From Fodinicurvata sp. EGI_FJ10296 (GTDB taxonomy: Bacteria; Pseudomonadota; Alphaproteobacteria; DSM-16000; Inquilinaceae): a stretch of 64,000 nucleotides of DNA. This document shows positions 25,628-34,020 of the stretch, one piece after another. Both the position numbers and the translations under genes were made by a program. Location of the stretch: the NCBI RefSeq assembly GCF_040712075.1, contig NZ_JBFCVL010000004.1, positions 372,001 through 436,000 of the forward strand, in the 5' to 3' direction. The notes under the pieces were generated by a model. It was given only the letters and a program-made list of their open reading frames with translations. It was not told the origin of the DNA and made no database searches. How positions within the stretch are numbered: the stretch's first letter is position 1; each line of letters starts with the position of its first letter.

Positions 25628-26866
25628 TCAGATACCCGCGTACATTCGTCCGGGGTTAAGGACCCGGCCGGGGTCGAAGCTCTCCTTGATGCGGCCCGAC
25701 AGTGCCAGCAGCGGGCCGGCCGGCGGCTGAAAGACCGGCACCGCGGATCGCAGTTGGCTGCTGCCCCGGATCAGGGTGGCGTGGCCTCCCGAAGCGGCGA
25801 TCGCGCCGCGAATGGCATCGGCCCCGCCATCTGCGGCTTCAGGCGCGGCGATCCATAACAGGCCCCCGCCCCAGTCGATCAGATACCGCATGTCCGGGAT
25901 CGCCGCCCGGATCGTATCGAGTATGGCCGGCGCGGCGACGGGCGGCACCGAGACCCGCCAAAGCGCCATCTGCGCCAGTGGCGTGTCGCTGCCAAAAGCC
26001 GCCCCGTCGCGGATGCCGCGCCACAGCGTCCGGCTCTCGGCATCGTCGTGGCTGTCGACCCCGCCATACTTGTCCAAAAGTGCGGTCAGGGTACGGGCTC
26101 TGTCATCGACGGATGCACTGAATCCTTCGATCCGTATCAACAGCCTGCCGGTATCGCCGATTTCAGATGAATCGGGGCCGAGCGCTGACGGCAGAAAGGC
26201 AGCGCCAGTGGGCTCAACGGCCGATCGAAGGGCCACCGTCATCGCCGCGACAGCGTCGGCGGCGGAAAGTCCCGACACCGACAAGGTCCGCACCGCTTCA
26301 GAACGGGGCAGCACCTTGAACGTGACATCGGTCAAGACGCCGAGCGTGCCAAACGCCCCGGTCAAAAGCTTGCACAAGTCATAGCCGGTGACATTCTTGA
26401 CCACGCGGCCGCCGGTCTTGAACACCTCGCCCCGCCCGGACACGGCGTGCAATCCCAGCAGATGGTCGCGGGCGGCGCCAATCTTCATGCGCCGGGGACC
26501 GGACAGATTGGCCGCAAATACGCCGCCGATCGTCCCCGCGTTCGGCGTTCCCCCGTATAGCGGACCGTAATCGGCGGGTTCGAATGCCAGTTCCTGGCCT
26601 TTGGCATCCAGGGCCGCCTCGATCTCTGCCAGAGGTGTCGCAGCCCGGGCGGACATCACCAGTTCCTCGGGCTCGTAGAGCGAGATCCCGGAGAACTGGC
26701 GCGTATCGAGGGTCATCTTCGTCTGGATCGGGCGGCCGAGAGATCGTTTCGTCCCGGCGCCGACCAGTTCCATCGGCGCCTCTTCCGATACCGCCCAGCG
26801 CACGGCATCGCGAAGTTGATCCACGGTGGTGGGAGATAAGCGCTCGCCCGCGTCCCGGTCGGTCAT
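25628..26866 (-). CDS. glcE: glycolate oxidase FAD-binding subunit GlcE
   Basis: A roughly 412-residue FAD-binding type 4 (VAO-fold) protein. 'EEAPMELVGAGTKRSLGRP', 'SARAATPLAEIEAALDAKGQELAFEPADYGPLYGGTPNAGTIGGVFAANLSGPRRMKIGAARDHLLGLHAVSGRGEVFKTGGRVVKNVTGYDLCKL' contains the flavin-binding core. The C-terminus 'FDPGRVLNPGRMYAGI' is the usual GlcE ending. ATG 26866 is preferred over TTG 26887 because GGAAAG lies seven bases upstream. It follows glcD by 55 bases. Confidence 0.93.
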   Translation of the reverse strand: MTDRDAGERLSPTTVDQLRDAVRWAVSEEAPMELVGAGTKRSLGRPIQTKMTLDTRQFSGISLYEPEELVMSARAATPLAEIEAALDAKGQELAFEPADYGPLYGGTPNAGTIGGVFAANLSGPRRMKIGAARDHLLGLHAVSGRGEVFKTGGRVVKNVTGYDLCKLLTGAFGTLGVLTDVTFKVLPRSEAVRTLSVSGLSAADAVAAMTVALRSAVEPTGAAFLPSALGPDSSEIGDTGRLLIRIEGFSASVDDRARTLTALLDKYGGVDSHDDAESRTLWRGIRDGAAFGSDTPLAQMALWRVSVPPVAAPAILDTIRAAIPDMRYLIDWGGGLLWIAAPEAADGGADAIRGAIAASGGHATLIRGSSQLRSAVPVFQPPAGPLLALSGRIKESFDPGRVLNPGRMYAGI

Positions 26867-26921
26867 CGGTTTCTTTCCATCATGCAAGAATCGTCTGGCG
26901 CCCGGCAGGCCACCACTGCGC

Positions 26922-28409
26922 CTAGAACCGCGGGATGTCGGGGAACGGTATCTGGCCGCGCTGAATGTGCATCCGGCCCATTTCGGCGCAGCGGTGCAAT
27001 TTCGGGAACATCTTGCCCGGGTTCAGCAGGCCTTCGGGATCGAAGGCACATTTCACCCGCTGCTGGTGGGCCAGATCGACCTCGTCGAACTGCACCTCCA
27101 TCAAATCGCGCTTTTCCACGCCAACGCCATGCTCGCCGGTCAGAACGCCGCCGACCTCGACGCACAGCCGAAGAATGTCGCTGCCGAAATCTTCCGCCTT
27201 TTCCAGTTCGCCAGGCTTGTTGGCATCATACAGGATAAGCGGATGGAGATTGCCGTCACCAGCGTGGAAGACGTTCGCAACGCCCAGGCCGTAGCTTTTT
27301 GACAGTTCGGTCATCCTGCCCAGCACTTCGGGCAGGCGTTTGCGCGGAATCGTGCCGTCCATGCAATAGTAATCAGGGCTGATGCGGCCAACAGCGGGAA
27401 ATGCCGCCTTGCGACCCGACCAGAACGCCATGCGCTCTTCTTCATTCTGGCTGATGCGGCTATAGACGGCGTTGTTGCGCCGGGCGATCGCCTCGACCTT
27501 GCCCAGCAGGTCATCGACTTCAACCTCGGGCCCGTCGAGTTCGCAGATCAGCAGGCTCTCGACGTCGCGCGGGTATCCGGCATGGACGAAGTCCTCAGCG
27601 GCATGGATGGCCGGCTTGTCCATCATCTCCAGCCCGGCAGGGATGATCCCGTCGGCGATGATGTCGGCCACGCAGTTGCCGCCGGCCTCGACCGTCGGGA
27701 ACCCCAGCAGCAACGCCCGCTGTGTGGTCGGACGGGGCAGGATGCGCACGGTCACCTCGGTCACCACGCCCAGCAGTCCTTCCGATCCGGTCATCACGCC
27801 GAGCAGGTCGAGCCCGCCGGCATCCATATGTTTGCCGCCCAGACGAATGATCTCGCCCTCGATCGTGACCATTTCGATGCCAAGCACATTATTCGTCGTC
27901 AGCCCGTATTTCAGGCAATGAACGCCACCGGAGTTTTCCGCAATGTTGCCGCCGATCGAACACGCGATCTGGCTGGACGGATCCGGTGCATAATAAAAGC
28001 CGTCTCCCTGCACAGCGGTGGTGATGCCCAGATTGGTGACACCCGGCTGCGCCGTCACGGTGCGATTGTCGTAGTCGATGTCGAGGATGCGGTTGAACTT
28101 GCCCAGGCCCAGCAGAATGCCGTCGCGCAGCGGCAGCGCGCCGCCGGACAGCGATGTCCCGGCACCACGGGGGACCACTTTGACTTCGTGGTCGTTGCAG
28201 TATTTCAGGATCCGCGCGACCTGATCGGTCGTTTCGGGCAGAACGACGATCAGCGGCAAGGTGCGATACGCGGACAGGCCATCGCACTCATAAGCGCGCA
28301 TCTCATCATCGTCGACGATCACCCCTTCGCCCGGGACGATCGCCCGCAGCGCGGCAACGATCTCTTCCCGCCGCTGGATCGTCGAAAGATCCGGATCCGG
28401 CATGCGCAT
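26922..28409 (-). CDS. glcD: glycolate oxidase subunit GlcD (FAD-linked)
   Basis: A 495-residue catalytic flavoprotein of the GlcD/D-lactate dehydrogenase family. The PP-loop region 'VKVVPRGAGTSLSGGALPLRDGILLGLGKFNRIL' and 'CSIGGNIAENSGGVHCLKYGLTTNNVLG' bind FAD. 'GDGNLHPLILYD' and 'GGVLTGEHGVGVEKRDLM' carry conserved His residues, and 'NPGKMFP' is the C-terminal motif. It oxidises glycolate (perhaps also D-lactate) with GlcE and GlcF. It is the first gene of the operon, and the TGGTATTACCA operator-like palindrome lies 20 bases before its start. Confidence 0.95.
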   Translation of the reverse strand: MRMPDPDLSTIQRREEIVAALRAIVPGEGVIVDDDEMRAYECDGLSAYRTLPLIVVLPETTDQVARILKYCNDHEVKVVPRGAGTSLSGGALPLRDGILLGLGKFNRILDIDYDNRTVTAQPGVTNLGITTAVQGDGFYYAPDPSSQIACSIGGNIAENSGGVHCLKYGLTTNNVLGIEMVTIEGEIIRLGGKHMDAGGLDLLGVMTGSEGLLGVVTEVTVRILPRPTTQRALLLGFPTVEAGGNCVADIIADGIIPAGLEMMDKPAIHAAEDFVHAGYPRDVESLLICELDGPEVEVDDLLGKVEAIARRNNAVYSRISQNEEERMAFWSGRKAAFPAVGRISPDYYCMDGTIPRKRLPEVLGRMTELSKSYGLGVANVFHAGDGNLHPLILYDANKPGELEKAEDFGSDILRLCVEVGGVLTGEHGVGVEKRDLMEVQFDEVDLAHQQRVKCAFDPEGLLNPGKMFPKLHRCAEMGRMHIQRGQIPFPDIPRF

Positions 28410-28426
28410 GGCCTGTGTCTCCGCCG

Positions 28427-28441
28427 AGTGGTATTACCAAT
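28427..28441. promoter_or_regulatory. PdhR/GlcC/LldR-type operator before glcD
   Basis: The 15 bases AGTGGTATTACCAAT match the known PdhR-family consensus ATTGGTNNNACCAAT at every fixed position but one. The core TGGTATTACCA (28429-28439) is a perfect palindrome with a central T. It sits 18 bases upstream of the glcD start codon, where a FadR-type GntR regulator such as GlcC could repress or activate. Confidence 0.7.
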
Positions 28442-28528
28442 TTGGTGGCTGCATGGTTGGGCACTTACGCAGGCATGTCAACACCAGCCCGTGCGCCCCA
28501 ACCTCAATCCGTAACCGAAACGCAAATA

Positions 28529-28554
28529 GGCCTGGCCCCAATTGGGACCAGGCC
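28529..28554 (-). terminator. terminator of rpmJ
   Basis: Read on the minus strand this is an 11-base-pair stem (with one G-U pair) around the loop AATT, followed by TATTTGCGTTTC. It lies about 80 bases beyond the rpmJ stop and before the glcD operator, so it separates the two transcription units. Confidence 0.7.
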
Positions 28555-28635
28555 GATTTGTTCACAGCCGCCGGTTCGCATTCCACGATTACGCACCGGC
28601 CGCAACAGGGCCATACGCAAACGCGGAAGGCAAAC

Positions 28636-28761
28636 TCAGCCCTGGCGTGCCTTGAAGCGCGGGTCGTCCTTGTTGATGACGAAGACCCGCCCCTTGCGCC
28701 GGATCACGCGGCAGGACTTGTGCCGCTTCTTCAGCGTCTTGAGAGAGTTGGAAACCTTCAT
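28636..28761 (-). CDS. rpmJ: 50S ribosomal protein L36
   Basis: A 41-residue protein beginning [20 protein letters not shown] and ending [10 protein letters not shown]: the form of L36 with a single zinc-ribbon-less Cys and a C-terminal extension that is usual in alphaproteobacteria. It binds 23S rRNA late in assembly of the large subunit. The frame extends upstream to 28821, but homology and the family length start at ATG 28761. It stands alone, as it often does in this class. Confidence 0.95.
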   Translation of the reverse strand: MKVSNSLKTLKKRHKSCRVIRRKGRVFVINKDDPRFKARQG

Positions 28762-28927
28762 GATACCCACCCGAATAAAAATGACCCCCGGATCGGGGGC
28801 CGCCTGACATCGAAATCGCACTGAGGGTTAGCGCCCCGGCCTCCGGATGTCAACCTTCCGGCGTAGAAACAGGCTCGCGACTATTCGGGCGGCTCATAAC
28901 CGCCCGTCACCTCAGCTACTGCGATGA

Positions 28928-29560
28928 TTACCTGATCCGGAAGGCGTCGAAGATGATCCTGATCCTATCGCCATAGTCAGGGTCACCTGGGATATAGGGA
29001 CGCCGCTCTGATCGGGAGACGAAGGACCAGCGTCCTTCTTGCGACAGCTTTTCGGTGACTGCTTCGAACGCCTCGTCGTGAAGGTCCGTCCGTTGCGAAT
29101 AGAGGAAGATGCCGCCCGTGCGGACAACACGGCAGATTTCGCGGAAGAACGCCTCGACATCCTTCACGTAGGTCAGCGTTCCGATGCACTGGGCATGAGC
29201 GAAGGTATCGTCGCCGAAGGTAAGCGGCTGGCCTAGATCCTGCTTGGCGAGCTTGTCGTAGCACTTCTTCGTCTCGGCCAGGGCGAGGGATTCGGCCGAC
29301 AAGTCGATGCCCACGAGGCTGTCGAAGCCACGTTCGTAGAGACTGCGTCCGGTCAGCCCCGTCCCGCATCCGGCATCGAGGACCGGCGCATGCCTATCTC
29401 TGATGAGAGTCGCCATGTCATCTGCGGCGAACTCATGGGCGCGGTATCCCATTGACAGCAGATCCTCATCGTAACGGACGGCCCAATCATCATAGTGTCC
29501 TTCCAGCTGCTCAACATTGGCGTCCTTGAGTTTGTTGATGCTTTTCATGTCCCTGTTCAT
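28928..29560 (-). CDS. class I SAM-dependent methyltransferase (UbiE/TPMT-like fold)
   Basis: A 210-residue methyltransferase: 'HYDDWAVRYDEDLLSMGYRAHEFAADDMATLIRDRHAPVLDAGCGTGLTGRSLYERGFDSLVGIDLSAESLALAE' contains motif I (DAGCGTGLTG) and the acidic end of strand 2. 'DDTFAHAQCIGTLTYVKDVEAFFREICRVVRTGGIFLYSQRTDLHDE' is the motif post-II/III region. The substrate is unknown. Start at ATG 29560, where AGGA lies 8-10 bases upstream. Codon choice looks less GC-rich than in the neighbours, so it could have been acquired; it has no functional neighbour. Confidence 0.8.
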   Translation of the reverse strand: MNRDMKSINKLKDANVEQLEGHYDDWAVRYDEDLLSMGYRAHEFAADDMATLIRDRHAPVLDAGCGTGLTGRSLYERGFDSLVGIDLSAESLALAETKKCYDKLAKQDLGQPLTFGDDTFAHAQCIGTLTYVKDVEAFFREICRVVRTGGIFLYSQRTDLHDEAFEAVTEKLSQEGRWSFVSRSERRPYIPGDPDYGDRIRIIFDAFRIR

Positions 29561-29770
29561 CACTCCATCCTCGTTTCGTGCTGCGGTTCGGGCTTTCAGG
29601 CTCGCCGTGAGCAAACCAGCGCCCCACGTGAACAGACACTCGATCTGTTTTGCCCTTCACTTCCGGAGTCGATCGCACACTGGTGGCCGAAGAACCAGCC
29701 GAAGACGACGCGGTGAACATGGACCTCTGTAATGTCGTGAACGGCAATGCGGTCTGGAAATCGTCAAACG

Positions 29771-30490
29771 CTATGGCGTCCGGACGAGCTTGATCTCGGA
29801 AACGTAGCGATCGGCGGGTAGGACGCTGATGGTAATGACGATGGGCTGGTTCGTGGTGTCGATATAGCGGCGCGTCAGTCGCAGGGCGTGGCTATGGGCC
29901 TCGGCATCCAGGGTCTCCGCGATCGCCTCCGGCACACCGATCGATTCGATGGTCTGGCGAATCTCCTGAACGCAGACATCGAATTCGTCTTCGATCAGGT
30001 TATAGACAAGGCCCGGATAGGTGGGTATTTCGTCGCATATCCGCTTGAAGGCCATATCGATGTAGAGATCTGTCCAGCAGACCGGCAGATCCTTGCCGTT
30101 GACCCATCGGCGCTGGCCCATATAGACCCATTTTTTTCCCGGCCGGCCGTCAAGCGCCGGTGCCAGCCGTTCGTCAGCCACGATCTCGCCGATCGACGCG
30201 ATATCCCGCCAGCTTTCTCCCGCGAACTGCATGATGTCGTTCACGACCACCATGCTGTGCGTATAGCGCTGCCCCCCCTGCACCGCTTTTACCAGCGTCC
30301 CGGCACCCCGCCTGCGATTGACCAACCCGGCGGCCTGAAGCCGCTCCAACGCTGCCCGAATGGTCGAACGGCTCACGCCGTATTTTGCCGCCAGTTCCGG
30401 TTCGCTCGGCAGCATCGAGCCGACGGGAAAATGAGTGGCTTTTATATCCCGGATGATCGACTGCGCGACGTTTGAATATAAAGTGCTCAT
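29771..30490 (-). CDS. GntR family regulator with UTRA domain (HutC/FarR subfamily)
   Basis: A 239-residue repressor. The N-terminal winged helix 'SNVAQSIIRDIKATHFPVGSMLPSEPELAAKYGVSRSTIRAALERLQAAGLVNRRRGAGTLV' is followed by a UTRA ligand-binding domain ('VYMGQRRWVNGKDLPVCWTDLYIDMAF', 'YPGLVYNLIEDEFDVCVQEIRQTIESIGVPEAIAETL', 'ALRLTRRYIDTTNQPIVITISVLPADRYVSEI'). It is divergent from the TRAP/TAXI operon, and TTGTCCGGACAA-type sites lie in the shared intergenic region, so it very likely controls that uptake system. Confidence 0.92.
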   Translation of the reverse strand: MSTLYSNVAQSIIRDIKATHFPVGSMLPSEPELAAKYGVSRSTIRAALERLQAAGLVNRRRGAGTLVKAVQGGQRYTHSMVVVNDIMQFAGESWRDIASIGEIVADERLAPALDGRPGKKWVYMGQRRWVNGKDLPVCWTDLYIDMAFKRICDEIPTYPGLVYNLIEDEFDVCVQEIRQTIESIGVPEAIAETLDAEAHSHALRLTRRYIDTTNQPIVITISVLPADRYVSEIKLVRTP

Positions 30491-30599
30491 CTACCCCAAC
30501 CCCGGACCACGTCCCGACACGGACATTGCGAGCACGGTACCCACCTGCACGTTGAAATCGCAAGAATCTCAAAATTGAAGCAGAAAACGGTTGCGCTCT

Positions 30600-30672
30600 T
30601 TGTCCGGACAACCATGCTTGACACACTTGTGTGGTTCTGGAATTGTCCGAACATAAAAATTTGTACGGACTT
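30600..30672. promoter_or_regulatory. three TTGTCCGGACAA-type operator sites and a promoter upstream of the TRAP operon
   Basis: A perfect 12-base palindrome TTGTCCGGACAA is at 30600-30611; degenerate copies are TTGTCCGAACAT (30643-30654) and TTGTACGGACTT (30661-30672). A TTGACA -35 hexamer lies between them at 30618-30623. TTGTC..GACAA is the kind of site bound by UTRA-type GntR regulators, and the gntR gene is divergent. Confidence 0.7.
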
Positions 30673-30733
30673 TTTCAAGCGGCCGATTATCGAACGGTCT
30701 TCGACTGTCCCCTGGGAAGGAAACTCTGCGCTT

Positions 30734-32851
30734 ATGGACGAACCCAAAAAGAATGGGAGTGGCGCCGCGTCGCCATCGGAAGTCGATCTGATGGATTTCG
30801 AATCCCCGATGCGGGATTTGTCTCCGTTTGCCACCACTCTTCTCTTTCTCGCCGCCGTAGGCTACGCCCTGTTTCATATTTTCGTCCTGAATTTCTACCA
30901 CATGGACGAATGGGTGTTCCGGACGCTCCACGTCAATCTGGGGGCGGCGATCGGCTTTCTGATCTATGTCGGCTGGAAAGGCCAGCGCAAGGATCGGGTT
31001 CACCCGCTGGATTTCGTGCTCGTAATCGGCATTCTGGCCGCCGCCGGCTACATCATGTACGAGCATGAAACGCTGATCATGCGCACCGGCGTCATCACGA
31101 CGCCGCTCGACTTTACCTTCGGCGCCATCGGCACCGTGCTGACGATCGAATTCGCCAGGCGGACGTCTGGCGTCGTGCTGCCGATCCTGGCGCTGCTGTT
31201 CGTGGCATATGTTTTCGTCGGACCATGGATGCCGGGAATCCTTCACCACCAGGGATTCAGGACCGCCGACTTCTTCTCGTTCGTCTACAGCCAGGAAGGC
31301 ATCTTCGGCATCACGACGGCCGCCTCGTCGCGGTACATCATTCTGTTCGTGGCTTTCGCCGTCTTTCTGCAGATCAGCGGGGCGGGATCGTATTTCATGG
31401 ATCTCGCGTTCGGCGCGTTCGGCTGGGCGCGCGGTGGACCGGGCAAGGTTTCCGTTGTCTCGGGCATTCTTTTCGGCACGGTCAGCGGCAGTTCCGTCGC
31501 CAATGTCGTTGCGTCAGGCACCTTCACCATTCCGATGATGCGCCGCGTCGGCTATCAGCGCGAAACCGCAGGGGCGATCGAAGCGACATCCTCAACCGGC
31601 GGACAGCTGACACCGCCGATCATGGGCGCCGGCGCCTTCATCATGGCGGAAATTACCGGCATACCCTATACCGACATCATCGTCGCGGCTGTCCTGCCCT
31701 GCCTGCTCTTCTATATCGCGGTCTATGCGCATGTCGATATCGACGCGATCAAGAGCAACATTCACGGCCTGCCCCGTTCGGAATTACCGAAACTTGGCCG
31801 GCTAGTCCGCGACGTCTTTCTTCTGCTGCCGCTGCTCGTCCTGCTCTATCTGCTGATCTCCGGCTATTCGATCATCGCGTCGGGCACCTGGGGGCTTGCC
31901 TGTGCCGTCGTCGTCATGCTGCGCACCCATCTGGAAGTCGACTCCCGGTTCCTGGCCATTCCCCTTGCCGCCTTCCTGCTGCTTCCGCAGTTCGGTTTGC
32001 CGGTGAACTATACAGGCACGATCGCAATCACCCTCGGCTTCGTAACGATCCTGGCGGCCGGTTTCGCCAAAAGCGGCATGTCGGGTCTGGGATACGGCGC
32101 CCGGGAAACCGCAAAGAGCTGCTACAAGGCACTTGGCCAGACGACGCACTCAAGCCTGCAGATCGTCGCGGTCTGCGCCTGCGCCGGCATCATCGTCGGT
32201 GTGCTTGGGCTGACCGGCCTGGGCGGCCGCTTCTCGACCCTGATCCTCGCCATTGCCGGAGAAAGCCACTTCGTCGCGCTGCTCTTTGCCATGCTCATTT
32301 CCATCGTCCTGGGAATGGGAATGCCGACGACGGCCGCCTACGCCATCGCCGCATCGGTCGTGGCGCCGGGTCTGCAGCAACTGGGCGTCCCAGCCCTTTC
32401 GGCGCATATGTTCGTCTTCTATTACGCCGTTATTTCCGCCATCACGCCGCCGGTCGCCATTGCCGCCTTCGCAGCATCGGCGCTGTCGGGCGGGCGACCA
32501 TGGCCAACCTCGCTCAAGGCCGTGCGTTTCGGCATTGCGGCGTTCATCGTGCCGTTCTTGTTCTACTACTATCCGGAGATACTGCTCGACGGCGATTTCT
32601 GGAGCATCGTCAGGATATTCGTCACGGCCGCGCTGGGCATCCTCATCCTCGCCTATGCCAGCGAAGGTTGGCTGTTCGGGCTGATCGGATGGCCGCTGCG
32701 CACATTGCTGGCCGTGATCGCCCTTCTGATGATCCTTGGCGGCCAATATACCGACATCATCGGGTTCGGACTTGCCGGCCTGGTGGTCGCGTGGCGCTTC
32801 GTCGCAAGACGGACGGCGCAGGGACACGTCGAAGCGCCGGATCCGCAATAA
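30734..32851 (+). CDS. TRAP transporter fused permease (4TM/12TM)
   Basis: A 705-residue membrane protein joining the small (DctQ-like) and large (DctM-like) TRAP subunits, as usual for TAXI systems. 'GILFGTVSGSSVANVVASGTFTIPMMRRVGYQRETAGAIEATSSTGGQLTPPIMGAGAFIMAEITGIPYTDI' and 'GMGMPTTAAYAIAASVVAPGLQQLGV' are the conserved substrate- and sodium-binding repeats. It imports an organic acid with Na+. The frame opens at 30575, but ATG 30734 is where the acidic cytosolic start of the family lies, with GGAAGGAA upstream. The binding-protein gene follows by 53 bases. Confidence 0.93.
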   Translation: MDEPKKNGSGAASPSEVDLMDFESPMRDLSPFATTLLFLAAVGYALFHIFVLNFYHMDEWVFRTLHVNLGAAIGFLIYVGWKGQRKDRVHPLDFVLVIGILAAAGYIMYEHETLIMRTGVITTPLDFTFGAIGTVLTIEFARRTSGVVLPILALLFVAYVFVGPWMPGILHHQGFRTADFFSFVYSQEGIFGITTAASSRYIILFVAFAVFLQISGAGSYFMDLAFGAFGWARGGPGKVSVVSGILFGTVSGSSVANVVASGTFTIPMMRRVGYQRETAGAIEATSSTGGQLTPPIMGAGAFIMAEITGIPYTDIIVAAVLPCLLFYIAVYAHVDIDAIKSNIHGLPRSELPKLGRLVRDVFLLLPLLVLLYLLISGYSIIASGTWGLACAVVVMLRTHLEVDSRFLAIPLAAFLLLPQFGLPVNYTGTIAITLGFVTILAAGFAKSGMSGLGYGARETAKSCYKALGQTTHSSLQIVAVCACAGIIVGVLGLTGLGGRFSTLILAIAGESHFVALLFAMLISIVLGMGMPTTAAYAIAASVVAPGLQQLGVPALSAHMFVFYYAVISAITPPVAIAAFAASALSGGRPWPTSLKAVRFGIAAFIVPFLFYYYPEILLDGDFWSIVRIFVTAALGILILAYASEGWLFGLIGWPLRTLLAVIALLMILGGQYTDIIGFGLAGLVVAWRFVARRTAQGHVEAPDPQ

Positions 32852-32904
32852 ATCCGGCGCATAACAATGACGCGTGTCTTACTACTGAAACCTGGAGGAA
32901 ACCA

Positions 32905-33873
32905 ATGAGAACATTAATTTATACCGTATCAGCAGCCGCCTTGATGGCAGCCGGCGCAACGACCGCCTCGGCCCAGGACAACTGGCCGGAATCAATGACG
33001 GTCGCCACGGCATCGCCCGGCGGCGTCTATGCGGTCTACGGTCAGGGCATCGCCACGATCGTCAGCGATGCCGTCGGCATCCCGACATCGACGCAGCAAA
33101 CCCAGGGACCGGGCCAGAACGTCGTGCTGGTCAACAATGGTCAGGCACAGATCGGCATGACGACCATGGGTCCGGCCTGGCAGGGCTGGAACGGCGAACT
33201 TGACATGGCGCCGGGAACCGAATTCCGCGAAATGCGGGCGCTTTTCCCGATGTACCGCACGCCGTTCCAGATGATCACGCTCGCCGACACCGGCATTCAG
33301 GGGCTTGAGGATCTGGAAGGCCTGACCGTCGGCATGGCGCCGCGCGCCGGTACGGGCGGAACCTATTGGCCGATCTGGCTGGAACAGATGGGCATCAGTG
33401 TCGACGCCCAGTTCGGCCCGGCCAGTGACCAGGGTGGCCAGCTCGGCGACCGCCGGCTCGATGCCATCATCATGGCCGGCGGTGTGCCGCACCCGATGAT
33501 GTCGGAAGTCGAAGCCAGCCACGAGGTCAACATCTTCGGCATGACCCAAGAGCAGATCGACATGATCCTCGAGGCCAACCCGTATGTCGAGCCGTTCGAC
33601 ATCCCTCAGGAGATGTATACCTCGGTCGACGAAGACGTGCCGTCGGTGGCGATGTGGAACATTGCGATCGCCAATCAGGATATGCCGGACGATCTGGCAT
33701 ATGCGATTGTCGAAGCGATCTTCGAGAACCACGACCGTCTCGTCCAGACCCACGCGTCAGCCGTCGAAACGCTGCTTGAGCACGTCGGCAAGAACGAGAC
33801 CATCCCCTATCACCCCGGCGCGATCCAGTATTTCGAAGATCAGGGCATCGAAGTGCCGGAGATCTCCGAATAA
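32905..33873 (+). CDS. TAXI family TRAP transporter solute-binding protein
   Basis: A 322-residue periplasmic receptor. A Sec signal (MRTLIYTVSAAALMAAGATT, cleaved after ASA) precedes 'MTVATASPGGVYAVYGQGIATIVSDAVGIPTSTQQTQGPGQNVVLVNNGQAQIGMTTMGPAWQGWNG', the start of the TAXI fold. 'LEDLEGLTVGMAPRAGTGGTYWPIW' is another family segment. It hands substrate to the fused permease upstream. GGAGGAA lies seven bases before the ATG. The protein is acidic, as expected of a periplasmic protein in a salt-tolerant organism (inference). Confidence 0.93.
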   Translation: MRTLIYTVSAAALMAAGATTASAQDNWPESMTVATASPGGVYAVYGQGIATIVSDAVGIPTSTQQTQGPGQNVVLVNNGQAQIGMTTMGPAWQGWNGELDMAPGTEFREMRALFPMYRTPFQMITLADTGIQGLEDLEGLTVGMAPRAGTGGTYWPIWLEQMGISVDAQFGPASDQGGQLGDRRLDAIIMAGGVPHPMMSEVEASHEVNIFGMTQEQIDMILEANPYVEPFDIPQEMYTSVDEDVPSVAMWNIAIANQDMPDDLAYAIVEAIFENHDRLVQTHASAVETLLEHVGKNETIPYHPGAIQYFEDQGIEVPEISE

Positions 33874-33919
33874 GCAGGCAATCGCCTGATACCGGATCCT
33901 GATGATCCGGACCAACGGC

Positions 33920-33958
33920 CGGGCGGTGTCTCGATCCTCAGCGATCGGGCACCGCCCG
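33920..33958. terminator. intercistronic hairpin after the TAXI binding-protein gene
   Basis: CGGGCGGTG (33920-33928) pairs with CACCGCCCG (33950-33958), with an inner CGATC/GATCG stem. No T-run follows. Because catabolic genes continue on the same strand, this could be an mRNA-stabilising hairpin favouring the binding protein rather than a full terminator. Confidence 0.6.
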
Positions 33959-34020
33959 CATTCGCAGCAGCGATCACGGGCGATGCTCCCTTGCCGGACA
34001 TGGCCGATACTGGAGTCAGC

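Noticed and set aside
31225-32904. long plus-strand extension of the TAXI reading frame through the TRAP permease gene
   Set aside because: The extension is in the wrong frame of the permease gene and reads Arg/His-rich; the true start has a signal peptide and GGAGGAA at 32905.
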